A stretch of 64,000 nt of DNA. It comes from Amblyomma americanum. Its lineage: Eukaryota > Arthropoda > Arachnida > Ixodida > Ixodidae. Shown here piece by piece: positions 52,339 through 63,034 of this stretch. Each line of letters begins with the position of its first letter. The first letter of the stretch is position 1. The stretch is taken from assembly GCF_052857255.1 (NCBI RefSeq), contig NC_135502.1:155854599-155918598 (forward strand), in the 5' to 3' direction. Made by a program: the position numbers and the translations under genes. The notes under the pieces were generated by a model. It saw nothing but the letters and a program-made list of their open reading frames with translations. It made no database searches and was not told the origin of the DNA.

Positions 52339-52381
52339 CCTCCCCACGCTCCTCAGGCTGGGGAGGACTAACTAGTTTTTT
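52339..52381 (-). promoter_or_regulatory. Programmed -1 ribosomal frameshift signal (gag to pol)
   Basis: On the minus strand the heptamer A AAA AAC (52381-52375) is in the gag frame as ACA-AAA-AAC and is directly followed by the gag stop TAG (52374-52372). After an 8-nt spacer (52374-52367), CCTCCCC (52366-52360) pairs perfectly with GGGGAGG (52345-52339) across a 14-nt loop. A one-base backward slip puts the ribosome in the frame that runs straight into pol. The heptamer is a known strong slippery sequence, and the spacer length is typical of -1 sites. Whether the loop forms a pseudoknot is not established. Confidence 0.88.
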
Positions 52382-53313
52382 GTCTCGGTATCTGGAGCCC
52401 CGCTGTAGGCTTGCTTAGGGCGTGTCTCGCCTGCTTCTCTTTGTGGCTCCCCACGGCGCACGTTTTGGCAAAACCTGGCGATGTGTCCGCGGCCCTGGCA
52501 AGCGAAGCATACGATTTCTTCAAAATCTCGCATACCGCGCCTGTAGCTTTGTGGCGGTCTCCGGTTTCCAGCGAATGGGCGCTGTTGAGCGCGCGCTTCA
52601 ACCTGGCGTTCTACCTGCTGAGATAGCAGCTGTTCCAAGCGATCTAACCGCTCTGTCAAGAGAGCAACCTCAGGGTTGAGCACCGCTCTCTCTATGACGC
52701 GTACTCTCGCTGCGGCTGTCGTTAACGCCTCATTTCGTTCCTCATCCAATGCGGCCTCCACGGCTTGGTCGAAATTGCTCGGCTTGCGCGAGAGCACGAA
52801 CCGGCGCACGGGGTCTTGCAGACCAGCCACGAACAAAGCGGTCATTTCCTCTTTAAGTAGATCCTCCGCGTATTTCTTCCTTAGCTAGTCTCCTTCCTCC
52901 TCCCTGCTTAACGTATCGCGTGCTAGGCGCTGAAGCCGCGACGCAAATGTTCGCACGTCCTCCCCTACCATCTGTCCGGCGTCACGGAACCTCTGTACCC
53001 GCACGTGACGTGGTTCAGTGTCGAAATGCTCAAACGCGAGCTTCTTAAATTCCGCAAATGATTTTGTGGATTTTACTTTTTCGTCTCGCCATGCAAAATC
53101 ATGAGCAGCTCCTGCCATCTTACACCTCGCCATTCCCAGCATTTGAGCATCGGACAATCCCCCCATTTTCCCAATCTCTTCTAGCATGGAAAAGAAATCG
53201 CAGATTGGAACCCCTGTCTTATCTCCTGTAAACGTCGGAAAGACGCTTCCTAATGCCAGCATGCTTGCTCCGAGCGACGGCTGTGGAGTGGGAGCTCCCT
53301 CAGATAAAGACAT
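52372..53313 (-). pseudogene. gag: Gag protein, interrupted by one in-frame stop
   Basis: This 313-codon frame (with its own terminal stop after it) starts at the ATG at 53313. It would form the particle that packages element RNA. Codons 1-142 hold a capsid-type helical region, with a retrotransposon-gag-like stretch around SFAEFKKLAFEHFD. Codon 143 (52887-52885) is TAG. The same frame then continues: codons 157 onward, a leucine-rich probable coiled coil near 215-242, and a CCHC zinc knuckle C269-x2-C272-x4-H277-x4-C282, typical of nucleocapsid. The frame ends at TAG 52374-52372, inside the frameshift cassette. The single stop looks like a point mutation in an otherwise complete gag, since pol is unharmed. 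Stop readthrough is possible but nothing nearby specifically suggests it. Confidence 0.88.
52885..52887 (-). other. In-frame TAG in gag
   Basis: The stop lies between ...GGA GAC and CTA AGG in the gag frame, and the same frame is open on both sides. It is the only interruption seen in either gag or pol. Confidence 0.9.
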
Positions 53314-53450
53314 TTTTTTTTCAAGCCCTCCGGTGCCTCAAGCCTCTCAAATGGGGGTAAAAGTGCCACAATCAGTCCCGTGATTCCCTTTTGATTACAA
53401 TTTTGAAGTCATGAATGTCGCAGCATTCAGAGGACATTTGCTTTTGAGAC
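53314..53450 (-). other. 5' leader between primer binding site and gag
   Basis: About 140 bases separate the primer binding site from the gag ATG, with a run of nine A just before the ATG on the minus strand. This is where a packaging signal would be expected, but no specific structure is recognised. Confidence 0.5.
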
Positions 53451-53466
53451 CCCACTTCTGACACCA
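53451..53466 (-). other. Primer binding site, tRNA-Leu-like
   Basis: The minus strand reads TGGTGTCAGAAGTGGG starting one base inside the 5' LTR. TGG complements the tRNA CCA end, and the following bases resemble the 3' end of leucine tRNAs used by several LTR elements. The tRNA identity is from memory of such sites and would need a match against host tRNAs. Confidence 0.7.
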
Positions 53467-53755
53467 GTGTGATGACCCCCATAATGCGCAGGTCCACACG
53501 GGACGGAGAGGCAAAGAGACACCGTATGGCTCAGTTTAAACAAACAGATATATTCAATAATCATACATGATTAAGATTCAGAGGCTGGGGCGTCCGAGCT
53601 TACGTGCCGACGACTTCATGGGGGCGATGGAGTGGCTCCGGAGTTGGGCTCGAGCGGTTGCTGGCAGAAGCTGCACGCCGTCGGGCTTCAGCGCTGAAGG
53701 CCCTCTTGGCGAACGATGTCGTCCTGAGCGAGCCTCTTCCGTACTGCTTCTCGAT

Positions 53756-53762
53756 TTTTATA
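53756..53762 (-). promoter_or_regulatory. Candidate TATA box of the 5' LTR
   Basis: TATAAAA on the minus strand lies about 520 bp from the outer edge of the LTR, leaving about 290 bp for R-U5, a plausible layout. The same sequence is at 47460-47466 in the 3' LTR. No initiator or poly(A) signal could be placed with confidence. Confidence 0.5.
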
Positions 53763-54182
53763 TCCTCTTCTCCACACTCCCTAGGGTGAGGACGCCCACG
53801 CCGGAGGGGAAGGAGGGGGGCTAGGGCTTTCACTTGGGCGCACAAACATACCACCGCACTTATTGTCTCGCCCCCTTCACGTGTTGAGTCCGAGGGAAAG
53901 AATGTCTTCGCGGTAGCGCATAGCGTCGGCTGTGGTACGGCGCGCTCTGGATCGCTGACAGTTCCCTTGTCCTTGAATGTGCCCGGGAGGGCCGCCCCTG
54001 AAACCGCCACGCCAATTGTGGAGGATAAAGCCTGTTTCCCCGCGGCGGCGGCGGCGGGTCCGGTTGGGTCCGGTTGGGCTTAAACCACTTCGTTCTGGTT
54101 GTCACTCTCAACGAGCATGGCTGGGTAATTGATGATGCCTGTCATCTGGGTCTCCGTCTACGCCGCGCCGTCGAACGTGGAT

Positions 54183-54283
54183 CCTAGTAGCACACACAAA
54201 GAATGTACCTCGTAGCACACACAAGGAATGTACCTCGTAGCACACACAAGGAATGTACCTCGTAGCACACAAGGAATGTCACA
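54183..54283. repeat. Four ~25-bp tandem repeats at the LTR U3 edge (5' LTR)
   Basis: This is the counterpart of 47891-47991, with one substitution in the first unit (CCTAG instead of CCTCG). The copy number is the same in both LTRs. Confidence 0.85.
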
Positions 54284-54287
54284 ACTT
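54284..54287. other. Target-site duplication of the LTR element, right copy
   Basis: ACTT directly follows the LTR end and matches 47168-47171. The satellite resumes with ACTTGGTGTCTATCCAAC, as in the uninterrupted sister copy near 60950. Confidence 0.85.
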
Positions 54288-57200
54288 GGTGTCTATCCAA
54301 CATGGAGTTACTTCAATAGGGATTTTTTCCAATATGAAGTTTCTCCAGCTGCGAGTTTCTCCAACAGGGAGCTTCTCTAACATAGAGTTTCTCTAACAGG
54401 ATTAATCTCGAAAAGGGTGTTTCTCCTACAGAGAGTTTCTCCAAGGTGCAGTTTATCCAACATCGAGTTTGTTCAACAGAGTTTCTACAATAGAGAGTTC
54501 CTCTAATGGAGAGTCTCTCCAACAGGGAGATTCGCCAAAAGGGAGATTCTACAGCCTGGATCTTCTCCAGCATAGAGTTTCTCCAAAAGGCGGTTTCTCA
54601 AACATGGATTTTGTCCAGCATGGAGTATCTCACCAGGTAATTCCTCAACAGGAATTTTCGCCAACAGGGAGTTTCTTCAACATAGAGTTTCTCTAACAGG
54701 GAGCTTCTCCAACGTGAAGTTTATCCAACATGAAGGTTCTTCAATATGCAGTTTCTCCAACAGGGAGTTTCTCCAGCAGGAATATTCTACAACATGGAGT
54801 TTCTCCAACATGGACTTTCTCCTACCTGGAGTTTCTCTAACATGGAGTTTCTCTAACAGGGAGCTTCTCCAGCATGAAGCTTCACCAAAATGAAGTTTCT
54901 CCAACGTGGTGCTTATCCAACATGGCGTTTCGCCAATAGGAAGTTTCTCCAATATGAAGTTTCTCCAACAGGGAGTTTCTCCACCATATAGTTTCTCTAA
55001 CAGGATGTTCATCGAAAAAGATGTTTGACCAACAGGGAGTTTCTCCAACGTGGATTTGCGCCAACAACGAGTTTCTCCAACATATTCTCCAACCTGGATA
55101 TTCTCCAAGATGGAGTTTCTCAACAGGCATTTTCTGCAACAGGGAGTCTCTCCAACATGGAGTTTCTTTAACATGGAATTTCTCAAGCAGGGAGTTGCAC
55201 CAACAGGGAGATTCTGCAACAAGCAGTTTCTCGAACAGGGAGTTCTGCAACCTGGAGTTTCTCTAGCATGAACTTTCTCAACACTGAGTTTCTCAAAAAT
55301 GAAGTGTGTCGAACATGGAATTTCTCCAGCATGGAGTCTCCCCAACAGGACGTTTATCCAACAGCGAGTTTCTCCAAACTGGTGCTTCTCCAGCATGGAG
55401 TTCCTCAACAGAGAATTTTTACAACAGGGTGTTTCTCTAAAGTGAATATACCCCAACCTGGAGTTTCTAAAACAGGAAGTTTCTCCAACAGAGAGTTTCT
55501 GAAACAGAGATTCTCCAACAGGGTGAATCTCCAACACACAGTTTCTCCAACATCCAATTTCTCCAAAAGGAAATTTCTCCAACATGTAGTTTCTCCATCA
55601 GGGAGTTTCTCCAGCATAGAGTGTCTCAAGAGGGAGTTTCTTGTAAAGGGATTGTCTCAAATTTGAAGTGCCCAGAACAGGAAATTTCTCTAGCATGGAG
55701 TTTCTCCTACAAGGATTTGCTCCAACATGAAGTTTCTCCAACAGGGAGTTTTTCCACCTGGACTTTGTCCAACAGGGAGTTGCTCCAAGAGAGGGTCTGT
55801 CCAGCCTGGAGCTTCTCTAGCATGGAGTTCTTCAAAAGGATTTTCTCCAACAGAGTTTCTGCAGAATGGTTTCTCTAATATAGAGTTTCTCTAACAGGAA
55901 GCTTCTTCAACATGGAGTTTCTCCAAAAGAGTTTTTCTTCAATATGGAGATTATTGAACATGGAGTTTCTCCAACAGAGAGTTTCTCCAAAATGGAGTTC
56001 CTCCAACAGGGATTTTCTCAAACGGAATGATTCTCAAACAGGGAGATTCTACAACATAGAGATTATCAAACATGGAGTTTCTCCAATAGGGAGTTTCCAC
56101 AACCTGGTGTTTCTCCAGCATGGAATTTCTCAACACGGAGTTTCTTCAACAGAGAGTTTCTCCAATCTGCAGTTTCTCCAGCATGAACTTTCTCAACAGG
56201 GAGTTTCTTAAAAAGGAGTTTCTCAAACATGAAGTGTCTCGAACAGGGCATTTCTTCAGCATGGAGTTTCTCCTACACGGAGCTTCATCAACAAGGATTG
56301 GCTCCATCAAGGATTTCTTCCAACATGGAGTTTCTCCAACAGGGAGTTTCTCCAACCTGAAGATTCGCCAGCATGAAGTTCCTCAGCACGGATTTTCTCC
56401 AACAGGGAGCTTCTGCAAAATGTAGTTTCTCCAACATAGAGATTCTCTAACAAGGAGCTTCTCCAGCATGAAATTTCTCCAAAAAGGAGTTTCTTCAATG
56501 TGGTGCCTATCTAACATGGAGTTACTTCAACAGGGATTTTCTCCAATATGGAGTTTCTCCAGCAGCGAGTTTCTCCAACATAGAGTTTCTCTAACAGGTT
56601 GTATCTCGAAAAGGGTGTTTCTCCAAAAGAGAATTTCTCCAACGTGGAGTTTATCCAACATGGAGTTTCTCCAACAGAGAGTTTCTCCAATATAGAGTTC
56701 GTCCAATAGAGTCTCTCCAACAGCGAGATTCGCCAAAAGGGATATTCTACAGCCTGGAGCTTCTCCAGCATGACGTTTCTCCAAAACGCAATTTCTGCAA
56801 CCTGGATTTTCTCCAGCATGTAGTATCTCAACAGTCAGTTCCTCAACAGGGATTTTATCTAATAGGGAGTTTCTTCAACATAGAGTTTCTCTAACAGGGA
56901 GCTTCTCTAACATAAAGTTTCGCCAAAAGGGAGTTTCTCAAACGTGGAGTTTGTCTAACATGAAGTTTCTTCAATATGAAGTTTCTCCAACAGGGAGTCT
57001 CTCCAACTGGGATATTCTACAACATGGAGTTTCTCCAACATGGAGTTTATCCTACCTGGAGTTTCTCCAACATAGAGATTCTCTAACAGGGAGCTTCTTC
57101 AGCTTGAAGTTTCTCCAAAAGGAAATTTCTCCAACGCGGTGCTTAACCAACATCGCGTTTCGCCAATAGGAAGTTTCTCCAATATGAAGTTTCTCCAACA

Positions 57201-60200
57201 GCGAATTTCTCCTACAGGGAGTTTATCGAAAAGGGTGTTTGACCAACAGGTAGTTTTTCTAACGTGGATATTCGCTAAAAACGAGTTTCTCCAACATAGT
57301 CTCCATCCTGGATATTCTCCGACATGGAGTTTCCCAACAGGGATTTTCTCCAACAGGGAGTCTCTCCAACATGGAGTTTATCCAACATGAAGTTTCTCCA
57401 ACAGAGTCTTTCCAATATGAAGTTTCACCAACAGTCTCTCCAAAAGAGAGATTCGCCAACAGGATGATTCTACAACATGGAGCTTCTCCAACATGAAGTT
57501 TCTCCAACAGAGAGTTTCTCCAACATGGAGTTTGTTCAAGAGGGACTTTCTCTAACCTGAAGTTTCTCCAGCATGGAGTTTCTCAACAGGCAGTTTCTTC
57601 ATCAGGGAGTTTCTCAAACATCGAGTGTCTCGAGCATAGAGGAAATCCAGCATTGAGTTTCTAAAACAGAGTTTCTCCAACAGGGAGTTTCTCCAACCTG
57701 GAGATTCTCAAGCATGGAGTTCCTCAACAGGGATTTTCTAGAACAGGGAGCTTCTCCAACATAGAGTTTCGCCAAAAGAGAGTTTCTCTAAGGTGCAGTT
57801 TATCCCACGTGAATTTCCTCCATTACGGAGTTTCTCCAATAGGGAGATACTCCAACAGGTTTATTCTACAAAATGGAGTTTCTCCAACCTAGAGTTTCTT
57901 ATAAATGGAATTTCACAACAGGTAGTTTCTTCAACAGGAGGTTTTTAAACATGAAGTGTCTCAAACGGAGAATTTCCCCAGCATAACGTTTCTGCAACAG
58001 TAGTTTCTCCAACCTGGAGCATTTCCAGCATGGAGTTCCTCAACAGGAATTTTCTCCAACGTTGAGCTTCTGCAACACTGAGTTTATCCAAAATAGTTTC
58101 TCTAAAAGGGAGCTTCTCCAGCATGATGTTTCTTCAAAAAGAGTTTCTCCAACGTGGTGTCTATCCAACATGAAGTTTCTCCAATAGGGATTTTCTCCAT
58201 ATGAAGTTTCTCCAACCGCGACTTTCTCCAACGGGGAGCTTCTCCAACTAAGAGTTTCTCTAACAGGAAGATCCCTGAAAAGGTGTTTGTCCAAAAGAAA
58301 GATTCTCCAAAGTGGAGTTTATCCAACAAGGAATTTCTCCAACAGAGAGATTCTCCAATATGGAGTTCCTCCAACAGGCAGTTTCTCCAAAAGGGAGATT
58401 CTCCAACAAGGCGATTCTACAACATGGAGTTTCTCCAATATAGAGTTTCTCCAACAGGGACTTTCTCCAACATGAAATTTTTCCAACAGGGAGTTTCCCC
58501 AACCTGGAGTTTCTCCTCTAACCAAGTTTCTCAAACCTGGATATTCGACAGCATAGAGTTCCTCAACAGGGAGTTTGTCCAACAGGGAGCGTCTGCAACA
58601 TAGAATTTCTCCAACATTTAATGTCTCTAACCGGCAGTTTCTCCAAAAAAGGGTTTCTCCAACGTGGTGTTTATCTAACATGGAGTTTCGACAATAGGGA
58701 GTTTCTCCAATATGATGTTTCTCTAACAGCGAATTTCTCCAACAGGGAGTTTCTCCAACATATAGTTTCTCTAACAGGATGTTTCTCGATAAGGGTGTTT
58801 GAAAAACAGGCAGTTTCTCAAACGTGGGTATTCGCCAACTGCGAGTTTCTCCAACATATTCTCCAACCTGGTTTCACCGACATGGAGTTTCTCAACAGAG
58901 AAATTCTGCAACAGAGAGGTTCTCCACCGAAGTGTCCAACCAGATTCTCCAACATGAAGTTTCCCAACAGGGATTTTCTCCAAACAGGGAGTCTCTCCAA
59001 CATGGAAATTTTTAACATGTAATTTCACCAACAGGAAGTTTCTGCACCAAGAATTTTCTCCAACATAGAGTATTTCAACAGAAATAATCTCCAACAGAGT
59101 TTTTACAACAGAGTTTCTGCAAAATGGAGTTGCTTCAACATGAAGTTTCTCTAACAGTAGCATCTCCAACATAGAGTTTTGCCAAAAGGGAGCTCCTCTA
59201 AGGTGGAGTTTATACAACATGGAGTTTCGCCGATATGGAGTTTCTCCAACATGGTGTTTCTCTAACAGGGAGATACATCAACAGGGATCTTCTACATGAA
59301 GTTTCTCTAACATGAAGTTTATCCAACAGGAAGTTTCTCGAACATGGAGTTTCTCCTGCATAGAGTCTCAACAGGGAGTTTCTTCAACAGGAGGTTTCGC
59401 AAACATGAAGTGTCTCAGAGAATTTCTCACGCATAAAGTTCCTTCGAAATGAAGTTTTTCCAAATTGGAGTTTCTCTAACAGAAAGCTTCTCCAGCGTGA
59501 AGGTTCTCCAAAAAGGAGTTTCTCCAAAGTGGTGGTTATCCAACAAGGAGTTTCTCCAATAGGAAGTTAATCCATTATGGAGTTTCGCCAACAGCGAGTT
59601 TCTCCAACATTTAATTTCTCTAACAGGAAGTTTCTCGAAAAGGGTGTTTGTCCAAGAGGGAGATTCTCCAACAGGGAGTTTCTCCAACCTAGAGTTTCTC
59701 CAGCATAGTTTTTCAACAGGAAGTTTCTTGAAAAGGGAGTTATTCAAACATGAATTGTCTCAAACAGGTCATTTTCCAGCACAGAATTTCTCCTACAAGG
59801 ATTTGCTCCAAGATAAAGTTTATCCGACAGGGAGTTTTTCCAACTAGAGCTTGTCCAACAGGAAGTTTCCCGAACAGAGTTTCTCCAACCTAGAAATTCG
59901 CCAGCATGGACTTCCTCAACAGGGAGTTTCTCCAACAGGGTTCTTCTGCAACGTGGAGTTTATCCAACACGAAGTTTCTTCCAATAAGGTGTTTCTCCAA
60001 TATGGAGTTTCTCCAGCAGCGAATTTCTCCAACAAGCAGTTTCTTCAACTTTGATTTTCGCCAACAGGGAGTTTCTCCAACATAGTACCTAACCTAGGGT
60101 TTCTCAAACATGGAGTTTCTCAACAAATAAATTCTGCAACAGAGAGTTTCTCCTACATTCTCCAAACTGGAAATTCTCCAAAATAGAGTTTCTCAATAGG

Positions 60201-61392
60201 AATTTTCTTCAACAGGGAGTCTCTCAGCATGAAGTTTATTCAGCATGGAGTTTCACCAACAGGAAGTTTCTGCACCAGGAATTTTCTCCAACATGGAGAT
60301 TTTCCACAGGAATTTTCTCAAACATAGAGTTTTCCAACAGGGAGTTTCTTCAAAAGGGAATTTCTCCAAAAGCGACAATCTTTGACATGGAGTTTCTCCA
60401 ACATTGAATTTCTCAAGCAGGGAGTTTCTCCAACAGAGAGATATTGCAACATGCAGTTCCTCTAAAAGGGAGCTTCTCCAATGTGCAGTTTATCCTACAT
60501 GGAGTTTCTCCAAAAGAGAGTTTCTGCAATATAGAGTTCCTCCAACAGAGAGTCCAACAGGGAGATTCGCAATAAGGAATTTTCTACAGCCTGGAGTTTC
60601 TCCAGCATGGACTTTCTCCAACAGGCAGTTTCTCCAACCCGGATTTGCTCCAGCATAGAGTATCTCAACAGGCTTCCTCAAATGGATTTTCTCCAACAGG
60701 GAGTTTCTTCAACATAGAGTTTCTCTAACAGGGAGCTTCTCCAACATAAAGTTTCGCCAGAAGGGAGTTTCTCCAACGTAGAGTTTTTACAACATGAAGT
60801 TTCTTTAATATGGAGTTTCTCCAACAGGGATATTCTACAACATGGAGTTTCTCCAACATGGAGTTTCCCCAACCTGGAGCTTCTCCAACATAGTTTCTCT
60901 CAAAGGGAGCTTCTCCAGCATGAAGTTTCTCCAAAAACGAGTTTCTCCAACTTGGTGTCTATCCAACATGGAGTTACTTCAATAGGGATTTTCTCCAATA
61001 TGGAGTTTCTCCAGCAGCAAGTTTCTCCAACAGGGAGCGTCTCCAACATAGTTTCTCTAACAGGATGAACCTCGAAAAGGGTGTTTCTCCAACAGAGAGT
61101 TTCTCCAACCTGGAGTTTATCCAACATAGAGTTTCTCCAAAAGAGAGTTTCTCCAATAGGGAGTTCCTCCAATGGGGAGTCTCTCCAACAGGAAGATTCG
61201 GCAAAAAGGAGATTCTACAGCCTGGAGCTTCTCCAGCATGAATTTTCTCCAAAAGGCAGTTTTTCCAACTTGGATATTCTCCAGCATGGAGTATCTCACC
61301 TGGCAGTTCCTCAACACTAATTTTCGCCAATAGGGAGTTTCTTCAACATAAAGTTTCTCTAACAGAGAGCTTCTCCAACGTGGAGTTTATCC
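54284..61392 (+). repeat. 16-bp minisatellite array between the two transposons
   Basis: The array continues in the same orientation and the same monomer family. Its start (54284-54727) is paralogous to 60950-61392, and 54728 to about 55.7 kb is paralogous to 63035-64000. From about 56.5 to 60.95 kb it is collinear with 44.27-47.17 kb, with two stretches of about 0.7 kb (near 57.0-57.7 and 59.33-60.0 kb) present only here. No gene is supported; the open frames, up to 302 codons at 54677-55585 on the minus strand, are repeat-phase products. Confidence 0.93.
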
Positions 61393-61396
61393 CTGT

Positions 61397-62756
61397 ATGA
61401 AAATTGCCAGAGTGGTTGTTTTGCACAAAGTTGGCCCTTATGACAATATAAACAACTACAGACCTATATCTGTACTCCCTTTGTTTTTTAAACTACTGGA
61501 ATATTTGATCAAAATCAGACTGTGTAAGTTCTTTGACGACAGAAAAACTTTTGTTAACGAACAGTTTGGAATTCGTGAGAAGTCAACAGAAATGGTATTG
61601 CTTAGTATAAAGGAAAAATATTTTCTTATATGGATGACAAACAGTTCACAGTTGGACTTTTTTAGATTTCAGGAAGGCATTTGATTCAGTTAAACATGAC
61701 ATTTTATTTTTTAAGCTTCCGTTTTATGGCATTCGAGGAGTTGCCTTAAATCTGATCCGTACTTATCTTTCCGATCGCGTGCAGTAGACATGTTTGAATG
61801 GTCACCAATCACAATCTGGCCAATTAATATACGGTGTTCCACAAGGGTCTATTTTGGGTCCAATATTTTTCATTCTTTACATCAATGATATAGTAGCCAT
61901 CCCTCAAACTCCCACAATAATTTTATATGCAGATGATACCAGTGTATTTTTTTCTGGCATGCGTCTTAGTGATATTCAGGTTGAGGCAAATGCATGGTTA
62001 CAAGAATTGTCTTTATGGTTGAATATAATTAAACTAGAGTTAAATGTTAATAAAACAAATCTTATTGTATTTAAGGCACGTAACAAGCCTGATAACAGTG
62101 AAATTAAGCTTACATTCAAAAATAGCGTAATTGAGCGTGTTTGTTCCTACAAATTTTTAGGCATAATCTTTGAAGAACACTTGAGTTGGACCCTGCATAT
62201 TGATAAGATTCATGCCAGCATATCAAGGTCGTTATGTGTATTGCATAAACTTCGAGACCTTGTTCCGAAATGGCTGAAGTGGCAATTATATTATACCCTA
62301 ATTCAATCACATCTTCATTATTGTTTACCTGTTTGGGGATCTACAACGAAAACTAACCTCACGAGGCTGATAACATTACAGAAGAAAGCAATACGATACG
62401 TAGAAAACCTTGCATACAATGATCATACAGGTTTGTACTTCTCTAAGCATTCTATTCTAAAAGTCAATGACTTATTTGAGTTGAAACTGCTTTCTTATGT
62501 GTTTAACAATTTCAAACATCATCCCAATAAATATGTTCTATTAAACTCTAGTAGTGACGTGCCTTATAAACTAAGACACGCCAGTTGCAGAGTACCATTC
62601 GTAAGGACTTACTATGGAACCGAAATGCTTTCATATTTAATTCCCAGTCTTCTAAATAAACATACAAAGGCCATAGAAATTATTCAGAAATCTGTTTCCC
62701 AAAAGTCTTTAAATAGAAATGCTAAAGCTTACCTCCTTTCTCGTCCGAATAATTAA
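61397..62756 (+). pseudogene. Non-LTR reverse transcriptase ORF2 fragment, broken
   Basis: The fragment starts inside the fingers/palm region. The NYRPISVLP motif lies near 61450-61480, the DFRKAFD-type catalytic block near 61662-61684, and GVPQGSILGP at residues 14-23 of the open segment from 61794, followed by the catalytic YADD at residues 45-48. A long C-terminal region without a nuclease domain follows, ending at TAA 62754-62756. The frame changes at least twice, near the A run at about 61614 and the T run at about 61657, and an in-frame TAG lies at 61785-61787. The endonuclease and N-terminal RT parts are missing. It cannot encode an active enzyme. Confidence 0.9.
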
Positions 62757-63011
62757 AGGGTTGTTCATGCAGAAATTCTTGATGTCCCTGTTTTCTGTCA
62801 ACTTTGTGAATTTTCATGTTTTTCTTATTGTGTTGTGCCTTGTAAATATTTACTTTATAATTATGTCATTGCAAGAGTATGCACCTTCCTCCTAGTTTTA
62901 CCTTGTATAATTATGTATGCCGCTTGTCCTGAGCATTGTATCGGGTGCTTGGGCCCCGTCAGGCAGAGTGCATCTGCCTTTTGCCCATGTATCCGAGACC
63001 TTGTTGTCTGA

Positions 63012-63017
63012 AATAAA
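63012..63017 (+). terminator. AATAAA polyadenylation signal of the LINE
   Basis: AATAAA lies one base before the (ATCT)4 tail at the 3' end of the non-LTR element. Confidence 0.65.
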
Positions 63018-63018
63018 G

Positions 63019-63034
63019 ATCTATCTATCTATCT
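63019..63034 (+). repeat. (ATCT)4 LINE tail
   Basis: Four exact ATCT units form the last 16 bases of the insertion. Short tandem tails of this kind replace poly(A) in some non-LTR clades. Confidence 0.85.

Larger units (their letters stand above)
47172..54283 (-). mobile_element. Ty3/gypsy LTR retrotransposon, nearly intact
   Basis: This is a 7112-bp element read on the minus strand. In element order it has the 5' LTR (53468-54283), a primer binding site, gag, a -1 frameshift cassette, pol in the order protease-RT-RNase H-integrase (the Ty3/gypsy order), a ~0.5-kb untranslated stretch with a polypurine tract, and the 3' LTR (47172-47991). A 4-bp target-site duplication flanks it. The LTRs differ at about eight substitutions plus two small gaps, so the insertion is young. 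The pol frame is uninterrupted, but gag has one in-frame TAG, so this copy is probably not autonomous unless that stop is bypassed. There is no room for an env gene between pol and the 3' LTR. Its GC-richer, ordinary coding composition contrasts sharply with the satellite around it. Confidence 0.96.
53468..54283 (-). repeat. 5' LTR (816 bp)
   Basis: This is the direct repeat of 47172-47991, with the same TGTGATG and TGTCACA termini. It carries the promoter for the element's transcript on the minus strand, with a candidate TATA box at 53756-53762. It includes the same four ~25-bp repeats at its outer edge (54183-54283). Confidence 0.95.
61393..63034 (+). mobile_element. 5'-truncated non-LTR retrotransposon (CR1/L2/Jockey-like)
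   Basis: This 1642-bp insertion consists of the C-terminal part of a reverse transcriptase ORF2, a ~280-bp 3' untranslated region with AATAAA, and a (ATCT)4 tail that ends exactly where the satellite resumes. Left of it the satellite reads ...GTTTATCC; right of it, ACATGAAGTTTCTTC. The uninterrupted sister at 54720-54735 shows the same sequence joined, with one extra A, so there is no target-site duplication. Truncation at the 5' end, a microsatellite tail and the lack of a duplication all fit CR1/L2-type elements; the clade is inferred. Confidence 0.88.

Noticed and set aside
48819..52418. Plus-strand and other-frame open frames across pol
   Set aside because: They are shadows of the 1282-codon pol frame. 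None has a recognisable motif of its own.
52885..52887. Programmed readthrough of the gag TAG
   Set aside because: The stop is in the middle of gag, not at the gag-pol border, where a complete frameshift cassette already does that job. Mutation is the simpler reading; it is kept as a finding to test.
61397..62756. A functional reverse transcriptase gene
   Set aside because: The copy is 5'-truncated, changes frame at least twice and has an in-frame TAG at 61785-61787.
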